From Bacteroidota bacterium (GTDB lineage: Bacteria > Bacteroidota > Bacteroidia > Bacteroidales > JACABE01): DNA of 64,000 nucleotides. The notes beneath the pieces are model-generated. The model was not told the origin of the DNA and searched no databases. It saw only the letters and a list, made by a program, of their open reading frames with translations. Shown here one piece after another: positions 25,475 to 33,837 of the stretch. The DNA lies in NCBI GenBank assembly GCA_026391675.1, contig JAPLDQ010000020.1, positions 86,208-150,207 of the forward strand. Direction: 5' to 3'. A program made the translations under genes and the position numbers. Within the stretch, counting starts at the first letter, position 1. Every line of letters starts with the position of its first letter.

Positions 25475-27028
25475 ATGAAACACGAAATCAGAATCAAAGA
25501 GGTTCTTGAAAAACTGGGAATTGCTGAAATTAATAAAGGCGTAAGTACTGGAATTGAATGGATTGATACCAAAGGTGATATTACAGTATCTTTTTCTCCG
25601 ATTGATAACAGAGAAATAGCAAAAGTTAAAAATGCTACCATTGAAGATTATGAATATGTAATTAAAAAAGCTGAGGAAGCATTTAAAGTCTGGAGAAAAG
25701 TACCACCACCTGCAAGGGGTGAAGTCGTAAGACAAATCAGTCTTGCCTTGCGTGAAGCCAAAGAAGATTTAGGCTATCTTGTTGCTTTCGAAATGGGGAA
25801 AATTTATCAGGAAGGTTTGGGCGAAGTTCAGGAAATGATTGATGTATGCGATTTTGCTGTAGGTCAATCCCGTTTGTTGAATGGTTTTACAATGCAATCT
25901 GAAAGAAGTGAACACAGAATGTATGATCAATACCATCCTTTAGGTATTGTAGGATTAATAACTTCTTTTAATTTCCCCGTTGCAGTTTGGGCATGGAATT
26001 CTATGCTGGCAGCAATATGTGGTGATGTAGTAATCTGGAAACCAAGTTCAAAAACTCCATTATGTGCTATTGCAACTCAAAAGATAATTTGTAAGGTTTT
26101 AAAAGATAATAATATTCCAGAAGGCGTTTTTAATATGGTAATTGCAAAATCATCAGTACTTGGTGATAATTTTGTTGCAGACAAACGTATTCCTTTGTTT
26201 TCAATAACCGGTTCAACCAGAGTAGGTAAAAGAGCAGGTGCAATTATTGGAGAAAGACTTGGAAAAGCTATTTTAGAACTGGGAGGTAATAATGCAGTAA
26301 TTATTTCTGATTCTTCGGATTTGAATATGGCAGTTGCTTCAACAGTATTTGGTGCAGTCGGAACTTGCGGACAACGCTGTACTTCCACAAGAAGACTGAT
26401 AGTTCATGAAAATGTATATGATGAAGTAAAGAAGAATTTACTGAGTGCATATAAAGAAGTACAAAAAAAGATAGGTAATCCGTTACACGAAAATACATTA
26501 ATTGGTCCTTTAATTGATAAATCGGCTGTTGATGCCTTTTTATCGGCTGTAAAACGAGCTGAGGAAGAAGGTGGAAAGCTTCTGATTGGAGGTACTATGT
26601 ATGAGTCAAAAGATGTGGCTTCTGATAATTTTGTTGTACCGGCAATTATTGAAGCTGAAAATCATTACAAAATTGTTCAGGAAGAAACATTTGCACCTAT
26701 ACTTTATCTTATGAAATATAAAACTCTGGATGAAGCTATTGCGCTAAACAACGGAGTGCCACAAGGTTTATCTTCTTCAATCTTCACTTTAAATATGCGT
26801 GAATCAGAACATTTTTTATCAAATTCAGGCTCTGATTGTGGTTTAGCTAATGTAAACGGAGGAACATCAGGCGCTGAAATCGGAGGTGCATTTGGAGGCG
26901 AAAAAGATACCGGTATGGGAAGAGAATCAGGTTCAGATTCATGGAAACAATACATGAGAAGACAAACCAATACCATAAATTATAGTATAGATCTTCCTTT
27001 GGCTCAGGGGATAGTATTTGAATTCTGA
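25475..27028 (+). CDS. ALDH7 (antiquitin-type) aldehyde dehydrogenase, probable alpha-aminoadipic semialdehyde dehydrogenase
   Basis: The 517-residue ALDH has TSFNFPVAVWAWN, WKPSSKTPL, ITGSTRVGK, LELGGNNAVI (catalytic Glu) and GTCGQRCTSTRR (catalytic Cys). The C-terminal GGAFGGEKDTGMGRESGSDS with WKQYMRRQTNTINYS is characteristic of ALDH7. ALDH7 oxidises alpha-aminoadipate semialdehyde in lysine breakdown, chemistry very like that of PruA on the one-carbon-shorter semialdehyde. Sharing an operon with pruA fits handling of cyclic imine/semialdehyde intermediates of proline and lysine. A strong terminator follows. Confidence 0.92.
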   Translation: MKHEIRIKEVLEKLGIAEINKGVSTGIEWIDTKGDITVSFSPIDNREIAKVKNATIEDYEYVIKKAEEAFKVWRKVPPPARGEVVRQISLALREAKEDLGYLVAFEMGKIYQEGLGEVQEMIDVCDFAVGQSRLLNGFTMQSERSEHRMYDQYHPLGIVGLITSFNFPVAVWAWNSMLAAICGDVVIWKPSSKTPLCAIATQKIICKVLKDNNIPEGVFNMVIAKSSVLGDNFVADKRIPLFSITGSTRVGKRAGAIIGERLGKAILELGGNNAVIISDSSDLNMAVASTVFGAVGTCGQRCTSTRRLIVHENVYDEVKKNLLSAYKEVQKKIGNPLHENTLIGPLIDKSAVDAFLSAVKRAEEEGGKLLIGGTMYESKDVASDNFVVPAIIEAENHYKIVQEETFAPILYLMKYKTLDEAIALNNGVPQGLSSSIFTLNMRESEHFLSNSGSDCGLANVNGGTSGAEIGGAFGGEKDTGMGRESGSDSWKQYMRRQTNTINYSIDLPLAQGIVFEF

Positions 27029-27075
27029 TTTTACAAGCATTTTAACTGCAAAAGACTTTAAATATCAAATTTTTT

Positions 27076-27115
27076 AAAAAGCCTTCCGGGTTTTTAAACC
27101 CGGAAGGCTTTTTTA
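27076..27115 (+). terminator. Strong terminator of the pruA-ALDH7 operon
   Basis: AAAAAGCCTTCCGGG and CCCGGAAGGCTTTTTT form a perfect GC-rich stem of about 15 bp or more with a short T/A loop and a U-tract. The A-rich 5' flank makes it bidirectional. Confidence 0.96.
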
Positions 27116-27187
27116 TTTATAGCAAAGCTTAATTTTATTTATATCCTTAGTTTTTTTGCTTTTTTAGAGTGAAATGCAAACTCCACA

Positions 27188-27439
27188 GAACGAATTACAG
27201 ATTTATATAATGAGTTTCAACTTTAACTGAACGAGTTATAACTTTTCCGGAACGAAATACAAGAATGCCAAAACGAGTTACAGCTTTTCCAAATCGAGTT
27301 ACAACTTTACCGGAATGAGTTACAACTTTACCAAAATGAATTACAAGAAAACTGGAACGCGTTTTAAATAAAATGAATCACGTTTTAAATAAACTGGAAG
27401 CTGTTACAAACTAACTGGTTCAAGTTGCAAGTAAAATGC
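27188..27439. repeat. 21-bp tandem repeat array, family A (about 12 units)
   Basis: Twelve degenerate units start at about 27188, 27208, 27229, 27250, 27271, 27292, 27313, 27334, 27355 and onward at 21-bp steps to 27439. The first part of each unit is the better conserved, near GAACGAGTTACAA. The rest (often CTTTACCG) varies more, and the last four units drift (CGTTTTAAAT, CTGTTACAAA). Only one 1-bp slip is seen (between units 1 and 2). No long open frame covers it. Confidence 0.92.
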
Positions 27440-27574
27440 CAGGTATTTCATTCACAGGCACAAATGAAGTAAATAAATACCCGTAATTTTAATATTTTAG
27501 CACTTAGCGTTGGTGATAATTAATTAATACAATAAGTATATAATAATATTAAAATTTTAGGAATAAATTTTATA

Positions 27575-28333
27575 TCAGAAATTGTTACCACAATCGAAAC
27601 AATGATGTTTTTTTCTCAACAGTGGAAAAGGGGCATAAATCAGAAAGGAAAATATCAAAAACAATAAATCCGGTTTATTATCAAGGGCATTACCATATCT
27701 ATGATTATATGAATTACATTCAGGACATTTAATTTTTTCTTCATCCGTTTCTACTGACGAATAATGTATTACAAGATCTCTTTCTATCTGATATTCAGCA
27801 GATTTTTTACGTAAGGATTTAAAATAAGCTTTGTCAAAATAAAATAATGCATTAATAAAATCCTTCAGAATGAATGGTTTATGTGTATTTATATACACCT
27901 GATATTCTTTTTCTTCTGCAAGGATTTGTTTAATATCATTTTCATCCAGACTGATAGATTCAGATATTTGTATTAAACTGACTTTATCATTAAGTAAGTA
28001 AGGATTAGTTACCAGCTGTTTTCTTAAATTTAAAACAGTTTGTTCATGTTTAAATTCCTGATTAAAAATATCTTTTAAACTGTAATCCCCTTCATTATCA
28101 GTCAAAATTCCGTAACTGACATTGTTAATTATTTTAATTGCTTCATCAAACTGAGCATAAGCTATTTTTAATTTTACACCACCTATAGCGACTGCACGAA
28201 AAGGATGTATCCAAACCACATTTTCATCATAGATAAAGCAATTGATGCCTTCAGTAATTAATCTTCCTTTGAGAATATGACAATCTACCGGAAAGTTTGA
28301 TGAATAAATAGTTACAAGATTTAAGTTGTTCAC
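27575..28333 (-). CDS. DUF2007 signal-transducing-like domain protein with zinc-ribbon tail
   Basis: From a GTG at 28333 the protein has about 252 residues and starts NNLNLVTIYSSNFP, the usual DUF2007 opening. A TTG 33 bp upstream is also in frame but less likely. Residues about 1-70 are the ferredoxin-like DUF2007 domain. The middle is helical and charged. Near the C-terminus CPEC and CFDC (38 residues apart) flank a hydrophobic segment with FLIFSFLIYAPFPLL, making a zinc-ribbon-like pair that straddles a membrane-like stretch. The combination is unusual; the function is unknown. Confidence 0.7.
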   Translation of the reverse strand: MNNLNLVTIYSSNFPVDCHILKGRLITEGINCFIYDENVVWIHPFRAVAIGGVKLKIAYAQFDEAIKIINNVSYGILTDNEGDYSLKDIFNQEFKHEQTVLNLRKQLVTNPYLLNDKVSLIQISESISLDENDIKQILAEEKEYQVYINTHKPFILKDFINALFYFDKAYFKSLRKKSAEYQIERDLVIHYSSVETDEEKIKCPECNSYNHRYGNALDNKPDLLFLIFSFLIYAPFPLLRKKHHCFDCGNNF

Positions 28334-28486
28334 AATGGCTAATTTTATCAGATTTGAAAGAAGCAATAAATATAGTAATTTGATTTGCTAATGATTAATA
28401 TATCATTTATTTCATTTTATAGCTTTCAAGCAGCTAATTTAGAACTTTCTTTTTTATTCATCCCTTTTAAATCTGATTTTTATGGA

Positions 28487-29209
28487 TTATTTATTCCTGT
28501 ACTGATAGAAAATACCTTTATCAAAAGGAGTCCATAAACAGGCTCTTTGTCCGCAGATTTTCAGTGCTGTATTAGTCCATGTATTGCAGGTTCTGAATAA
28601 GGAGTATTTGCCAACAGCATCATAAAATGCATCATTGGCTCCATACACCATGTCCGTCTTTATATTTATAAATTCACCTTTATCATCTTTAACAAAACTT
28701 TTTTCGATATATGAATTCAACTGATATAATTCATCTTTGCTTATTTTTATCATTTTAGCATCAGCACTTAAGAAAATGCTTTTGTAATAGGTAACATGCA
28801 TGGCAGCATGTCCTAATGCAAATGCGGCATTAAATGCCGTACTGAATTTTAATTCGGCCCAGGTTGGAGTATCTAAATAGAACCCTTTATCACCCCAGCC
28901 AAACGAAATATAATTCATTAAAGAATCATTTCCTTTGGTATCAGCGTATCTTATTTTCTTGCTCCAGTCGATAATGTCATATTTAACCGGCAATACAATA
29001 TCAGTATGAACTCCGTTGGTACGTATAAAGATCTCAATATCCCTGTCAGCCTGCATTTTTTCATTAACTGGAATAATTGAAAGAAGAAAGGCGCAGAGCA
29101 AATAAATAATGACTACACCTATGATAGCAGAAATTGAATATAATAAGATTTTCAGGCTTTTTTTAGCGAAATTGAGAAACAATGAGTTTTTATTCTTCTT
29201 ATTCTTCAC
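28487..29209 (-). CDS. DUF2459 / TIGR02117 family membrane-anchored protein
   Basis: The 240-residue protein has a very basic start (KNKKNKN), one membrane helix (about 20-45) and an extracytoplasmic domain. Conserved patterns are RTNGVHTDIVLPV, ISFGWGDKGFYLDTPTW, FNAAFALGHAAMHVTYY and CNTWTNTALKICG. These Cys, His and Asp positions suggest an NlpC/P60-like cysteine hydrolase fold (C in TCNTW, H in GVHTD), but activity is unproven. TIGR02117 members were first noted near urease genes; none is here. Confidence 0.8.
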   Translation of the reverse strand: MKNKKNKNSLFLNFAKKSLKILLYSISAIIGVVIIYLLCAFLLSIIPVNEKMQADRDIEIFIRTNGVHTDIVLPVKYDIIDWSKKIRYADTKGNDSLMNYISFGWGDKGFYLDTPTWAELKFSTAFNAAFALGHAAMHVTYYKSIFLSADAKMIKISKDELYQLNSYIEKSFVKDDKGEFINIKTDMVYGANDAFYDAVGKYSLFRTCNTWTNTALKICGQRACLWTPFDKGIFYQYRNK

Positions 29210-29332
29210 GTAATCAGTAGTTTGTTGTTTTTAAAAGTGGGGTTTTCTCATATTGCAGTAATTTGCTTATTCAAAGTATATAATACTCATTAAGTTAGTT
29301 CTGACTGTTTTTTTATCATAATTTCCCTGCAC

Positions 29333-29884
29333 TTAGTTGAAAATGTATTCACCATTGCTATCCTGTTTCAGATTTGAAGGGCTATAATTCGGGAATAAAT
29401 AATAGTCGAGAAAAAACGAAAGCCCTACGATTGCTGCAGTAAAAAATATGTTTAATAAAATATCTGTTATATTTACTGACTTCCCGATAGATTGTACAAA
29501 GCCAACGATAGTCATTATACCGCAAAACCTGTATACCGGTGCATTGTATCTTGCAATTTCATAGGCAAAATATCCTGCAAAAAGAGGCACAATAAAGACC
29601 AGTAAAAGCGTCCATGGAGTTCCGGTTTCGAGTGTCAGGCTAAATACTGACAATACTTTAAGCATAATCACAATTACTAAAATCACAAGCAAGATATTGT
29701 TATAAATATTGTATTTTGCTTTGTCTTCTTTAGTAGCTGTGGCTGTAATCAATAAAGCCACCGATTTTTTATCGTAATACTGTTCTGTAAGTTCATAATA
29801 AATTTCCTGATCGCTTTTTCCGATTTCTCTGTTTTCTTTTATAAACTTTTGAGTTGCTTTTCTGTCCAGTGATTTTTTACTCAT
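29333..29884 (-). CDS. Unknown membrane protein with soluble N-terminal domain
   Basis: The 183-residue protein has a charged helical N-terminus (about 1-60, repeated Lys/Glu and SDQEIYYELTEQYYDKK). About four membrane helices follow between residues 62 and 165, and a short polar tail ends in GEYIFN. I recognise no family. It lies 123 bp from the gene upstream on the same strand. Confidence 0.6.
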   Translation of the reverse strand: MSKKSLDRKATQKFIKENREIGKSDQEIYYELTEQYYDKKSVALLITATATKEDKAKYNIYNNILLVILVIVIMLKVLSVFSLTLETGTPWTLLLVFIVPLFAGYFAYEIARYNAPVYRFCGIMTIVGFVQSIGKSVNITDILLNIFFTAAIVGLSFFLDYYLFPNYSPSNLKQDSNGEYIFN

Positions 29885-30004
29885 TTTGCTTCCGTTTGAG
29901 ATTTGTAATACAGATTTATAGCTTGTTTAATGGCTGAGCGCTATTTTCAGGCTGCTAATTTAGTTTATTTCCTGAATAAAAATAATTATGAAGGTCAAAT
30001 TAAA

Positions 30005-30751
30005 TTATAATTTCAGGTCTTTGCCCTTTAAATAGGCAATTTCAAGATATTTTTTTCTGGTTTCGGGACTGACCGATAAAATAGAATGGAAATAGATATG
30101 GTCAACATTTTCAATGCCCGGGTATTTCAGGCTCCAATCGTCAATAGTCTTTTCCATAGCCATCTTAAATCCCTTTTCCCTGTAAACTTTTTCGTTAAAG
30201 AAAGTAGGTTGAATGATAATTGCTTTTTTAATTTTAAGCAAGGGCATGCGGCCATCAGGATCACCATTCCAGCCTTCTTCATTCAGTTTATAGGCAAAAC
30301 CATAGGTTAGTACCCTTTCCATCCATCCTTTGACCAATGCCGGGAAATGCAGCCAGAAAACCTGTGTTATAAATACCAGGACATCACATTCAGCAACTTT
30401 CTTTTGTTGAATTAAAACATCTTTTGGCTTCTGAGCATTAATCAGCTTAATAAGTTCATCGTCGGTCTTGTTTTTTATATACCATTTAGCTATCAGCTTT
30501 TTTACCGGACCCCCTGCAAGTCCGATGATCATTCCTCTGATGTCCATTTGCTGAAACAAATCTTTTGGTATATCCTTATCCACAAAAAATGAATAATCCA
30601 TATCCTGAAATACCGGATTGAACTTTGTTTTATACAAATCGACTATTTCGTACTGATGTCCGGCTTCTATAATGCCTTTTACAAAATTATCAAGTATCGC
30701 TTTTGTAAATGACATAGGGTTAGGATGTGCATAAATAATTAATACTTTCAT
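30005..30751 (-). CDS. Flavodoxin-fold NAD(P)H:quinone oxidoreductase
   Basis: The 248-residue protein starts KVLIIYAHPNPMSFTKAI, the FMN/FAD-phosphate loop of the NQO1/YwrO/KefF family. It has FITQVFWLHFPALVKGWMERV, the isoalloxazine-contact block, at about residues 130-150. A 60-residue insert (about 60-115) contains GLAGGPVKKLIAKWYI. These enzymes make two-electron reductions of quinones or nitro compounds with FAD/FMN. The gene is 11 bp downstream of the isoprenylcysteine-methyltransferase-like gene, so the two form an operon. Confidence 0.87.
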   Translation of the reverse strand: MKVLIIYAHPNPMSFTKAILDNFVKGIIEAGHQYEIVDLYKTKFNPVFQDMDYSFFVDKDIPKDLFQQMDIRGMIIGLAGGPVKKLIAKWYIKNKTDDELIKLINAQKPKDVLIQQKKVAECDVLVFITQVFWLHFPALVKGWMERVLTYGFAYKLNEEGWNGDPDGRMPLLKIKKAIIIQPTFFNEKVYREKGFKMAMEKTIDDWSLKYPGIENVDHIYFHSILSVSPETRKKYLEIAYLKGKDLKL

Positions 30752-30762
30752 GTGTTTTTATA

Positions 30763-31332
30763 TTAAAAGGTGAGATATCTTTTTACTCTTTTTGTATACT
30801 GATTGTATGCTTCACCATATTCTGAAAGGAGGAATTCTTCTTCTTTTATCATAATAAAATGATGGATTATCCATGCTCCTGAGAATGCTATAATGTTCAG
30901 TAAATTCGGATTGAAGAGGCAGGAAGAGAACAGTATGAAAATAAATCCCAGATAAAAAGGATGCCGGCTTATTGAATATATACCCCTGGTCTGTAATTTG
31001 TGATTTTCTGAAGAAGATAAACCGAAAACCAAATCTTTATTCAATTTTATAGTAGAAAGAAATAATATTACGCTTCCAATTATTAAAAAAACAAGTGCAA
31101 TTGCATCAATATATACAATAGGGCTGAAGATGCTGCAGACATTTATGTTTAATCCTTTCAACAACAGAAATATCATGTTTATAACTACCAGCATTTTTGC
31201 CAGAATAAAATAAAAAACAGGAACAGGGGGCTTCCCAATAATTTTTTGCTTATTGATTATTGCCCGGCTAATGATTATTGCAATTAATGCAATTAATAAA
31301 AACGTGATTATTAATACAATTTTTGAAATCAT
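30763..31332 (-). CDS. Isoprenylcysteine carboxyl methyltransferase-like (ICMT/PEMT family) membrane enzyme
   Basis: The 189-residue protein has about five membrane helices. The catalytic C-terminal half has the family pattern TRGIYSISRHPFYLGF (about 112-127) and KEEEFLLSEYGEAYNQY (about 162-178), which bind SAM and the membrane substrate. In bacteria these proteins methylate unknown lipid or isoprenoid substrates; there are no prenylated proteins. The operon with a quinone reductase hints at a quinone-like substrate, but this is only inference. Confidence 0.83.
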   Translation of the reverse strand: MISKIVLIITFLLIALIAIIISRAIINKQKIIGKPPVPVFYFILAKMLVVINMIFLLLKGLNINVCSIFSPIVYIDAIALVFLIIGSVILFLSTIKLNKDLVFGLSSSENHKLQTRGIYSISRHPFYLGFIFILFSSCLFNPNLLNIIAFSGAWIIHHFIMIKEEEFLLSEYGEAYNQYTKRVKRYLTF

Positions 31333-31504
31333 AGCAGTAAAATTTAATCATGACTAATATATGTGTAATTTACATTTTTATTGATTACAGCTAAAATTCA
31401 GTAAGTTTTTTTCTGGAAGTGGGGAGTGCTAAACTCCAGTGTTTTAAACTGCTAATTTAATTGTTTTTTGATTAACAATCTTATTTTATTGCCAATTTAA
31501 CAGC

Positions 31505-32617
31505 TTAGTTTTTTATAATTTTAAATAGTTTTTTAAAATTTTCTCCAATACGCAGTAAATAGATACCAGCGGGCAGATGATTCAAATCAAGTACCATGCT
31601 TTCTGAGTTAATATATTTACTGATTAATATTTTTCCATTGATGGATATTATTTCACAGGAAAGCCCGGTATATTTTTTGTCAACAATAACATTGATTTTA
31701 TTTGCGCATGGATTAGGATAAACAGCAAAAGGAATTTCTTTTTCATTATCATTAATACCAATACTATAGGGCTGACCCACATATATCATTAAATAATTAT
31801 TATTTGCTGTTTTCAACACAGAGGGATCGCCACCCTGAATAGTTGTATTGATATAATTATTCCAAATTCCGCCATTAGGAGATGAGTTATACCAGATGTA
31901 TTGACCACTGCCATAAAACCGCAATTCAGAACTGCTTTCTATCATGTAATTGCCTGTCCAGTTATGGGTATTATCTGATGCTATATCCGGAACCTTAGTG
32001 AAATTAAGTCCATCCGGAGAGATATAATGATAAGCCCCTTGCTGAGGAGCACCCACAGGAGACAGATAGTGCCAGCTGTTATTGAAAAAAATCACAGCTG
32101 GATCAATTACGCGATTATTGGGTTCATTTACTCTTGCTGATGGCTCGAAATAAAAATTTACGCCATCGGTACTTTTTGCTGAATAAGTATCTATAATTGA
32201 ATCATAGCTACCTGGCATCCCATTGCTGGATGAGAAATAGATGCGCAGACTGTCATTGTTAAAAACGCATAGGGTAGGGTCAAAGGGTCTCTGGAAATTT
32301 ACCGGCAAGCCAATTAAATTAATTGGTCCGGGCTGGGTCCAGCTAATTCCATTATCAAAGGATAATTTAGTTGCTACCCTGTCCCATGATGGGGAAGGAT
32401 TGGGCAGTCTGAACCATTGAAAAGCAGCAATCAGGGTATCTCCTTTCCATCTTATTACAGAAGGAACACCAGCAGAATCCTGAAAAACAGAGGGTGTGCT
32501 AAAGTTTATTCCATCTGATGACCAGGCAATTTTCAGGGGATTATTCCAGGGATACTGACAAATACCCTGAACAGAAAATAGTATAAAAAATAGTATTGAA
32601 AATATTTTAATTCTCAT
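31505..32617 (-). CDS. Secreted five-bladed-propeller-like protein with T9SS sorting domain
   Basis: The 370-residue protein has a signal peptide (about 1-20, ending GICQ). The next about 260 residues have GH43/GH32-like propeller features: IAWSSDGINFS, PSVIRWKGDTLIAAFQWF, DPTLCVFNNDSLRIYFSSS, VIDPAVIFFNNSWHYLSP and GGDPSVLKTANNNYLMIY. Each blade has a D-P/W-S-x-D-G pattern. About residues 285-370 are a T9SS type A domain (FAVYPNPCANKINVIV ... PAGIYLLRIG ... KIIKN). It may bind or cleave a glycan; I see no proven acid/base pair. Confidence 0.8.
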   Translation of the reverse strand: MRIKIFSILFFILFSVQGICQYPWNNPLKIAWSSDGINFSTPSVFQDSAGVPSVIRWKGDTLIAAFQWFRLPNPSPSWDRVATKLSFDNGISWTQPGPINLIGLPVNFQRPFDPTLCVFNNDSLRIYFSSSNGMPGSYDSIIDTYSAKSTDGVNFYFEPSARVNEPNNRVIDPAVIFFNNSWHYLSPVGAPQQGAYHYISPDGLNFTKVPDIASDNTHNWTGNYMIESSSELRFYGSGQYIWYNSSPNGGIWNNYINTTIQGGDPSVLKTANNNYLMIYVGQPYSIGINDNEKEIPFAVYPNPCANKINVIVDKKYTGLSCEIISINGKILISKYINSESMVLDLNHLPAGIYLLRIGENFKKLFKIIKN

Positions 32618-32783
32618 TTAATGTTTTTTTATAAACCAGCTTCTGAAACTAAATTTGTTGGCAACGTTTTTTTGAGGAGTTTTGAAAAAAGAATGTTCGT
32701 GCTACCGAAAAAATACTTTCTTGTACAAATTTCAGATTACAGACAAATGCCCATAAAAAGGGAAAAGAACGTTCAACAATATT

Positions 32784-33833
32784 TTAGCGGTTTTTTTCAT
32801 TCAGTTTTCTAACTAATTCATTCGTCCATAGTTGAAAACCATTTTTATTCCAATGTGTATCAGAATGATAATATACATTATAATTAGTTTGCTTAAGAAT
32901 CGAATATATATCAATCATTTGCATTTTTAGATTTTTATTTGTTTGTATTAATGGAATTAAATTATTGTAATTTTTACATTCAGGTTTTATAACACTAACA
33001 GGGTTTGGAATTATAGAAAAATAGACTTCGTCAAATCCATTATTTTTATAAAATTCATATACTTTATTTAACAGATTTACAGTTTTACTAACTTTGTTAT
33101 CTGTTATATTATTTTGAAGTGATGATTTAGTAGTTGAATGGAATAAATATTCTGAATTTTCTGAAATAAAAACATCAGAATTTGTTTTGTTGAAAAAACT
33201 GTAATTTATATTTGATCTTAGTTCTTTAAATGTCGTGAATATTCTGGTATCTAAAAGAACAAATTCCAAATTTGTATTCACATTCTTATTAAACAAGATT
33301 TGTTGTGTCTTTTTTAAGCATGAAATTTTTGATGTATTAATTTGCTCAATATTAACATTTTCAAACTTTACTAAATTTAAAGCAATAGCACTGTCAAGCT
33401 TTTCTAAGCTTCTTTCTACAATTTCAAAAACTATTATATTCGTTTTTGAAGTATCTAACTGAATTGTTGGCGATTGCTTATTTCTCCACCAGGGATATTC
33501 AATATCGTATATAGTATCTATTCCTAATATTTGATTTTTAGATTTTAAGAATGCAGTTCCTAAATAACTATCATGAACTAAACATAAATTAATTTTGTTA
33601 AAATTCGGGAAACTTTCAATTCGTACTTCGAGACTATCAGAACCAAATAATTCCTTTATTTTAGGGAAATAAGATATTCCAAATAAATCTCCATATTTAT
33701 ATTTATCAGAACCAAAAATGGAACTACTTTTATATTTGAATTTTGAAATTTTAGACATATAATCTTCACTAGAACTTACAAAATAGATTATAAGAAAAAA
33801 TAAAAGTATGATATAAGAAACTGCCTTTTTCAT
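32784..33833 (-). CDS. SGNH-hydrolase-like partner of the MBOAT O-acyltransferase
   Basis: From ATG 33833 the protein has 349 residues, starts MKKAVSYIILLFFLIIYFV (a single membrane anchor) and begins 4 bp after the MBOAT stop. A longer frame would overlap the MBOAT gene by 92 bp and is rejected. Two catalytic blocks are visible: LVHDSYLGT with S89, and SDTHWNKNG with D325 and H327. A VERSLEKL stretch follows the Ser block, as in AlgJ/AlgX/DltD-like proteins. Such proteins complete extracytoplasmic O-acetylation together with an MBOAT. Here the Ser block comes before the Asp-His block, the reverse of AlgX. Confidence 0.75.
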   Translation of the reverse strand: MKKAVSYIILLFFLIIYFVSSSEDYMSKISKFKYKSSSIFGSDKYKYGDLFGISYFPKIKELFGSDSLEVRIESFPNFNKINLCLVHDSYLGTAFLKSKNQILGIDTIYDIEYPWWRNKQSPTIQLDTSKTNIIVFEIVERSLEKLDSAIALNLVKFENVNIEQINTSKISCLKKTQQILFNKNVNTNLEFVLLDTRIFTTFKELRSNINYSFFNKTNSDVFISENSEYLFHSTTKSSLQNNITDNKVSKTVNLLNKVYEFYKNNGFDEVYFSIIPNPVSVIKPECKNYNNLIPLIQTNKNLKMQMIDIYSILKQTNYNVYYHSDTHWNKNGFQLWTNELVRKLNEKNR

Positions 33834-33837
33834 ATTC

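Larger units (their letters stand above)
27029..27574. other. 546-bp intergenic region: terminator, 21-bp array, unassigned flank
   Basis: After the ALDH7 terminator lies an AT-rich spacer, then the 21-bp tandem array (27188-27439), then about 130 bp with no recognisable feature before the convergent DUF2007 gene. No open frame of note is present. Confidence 0.7.

Noticed and set aside
32621..32812. 63-codon plus-strand frame between the propeller gene and the SGNH gene
   Set aside because: No homology, no promoter, composition like the intergenic DNA, and it runs into the opposite gene.
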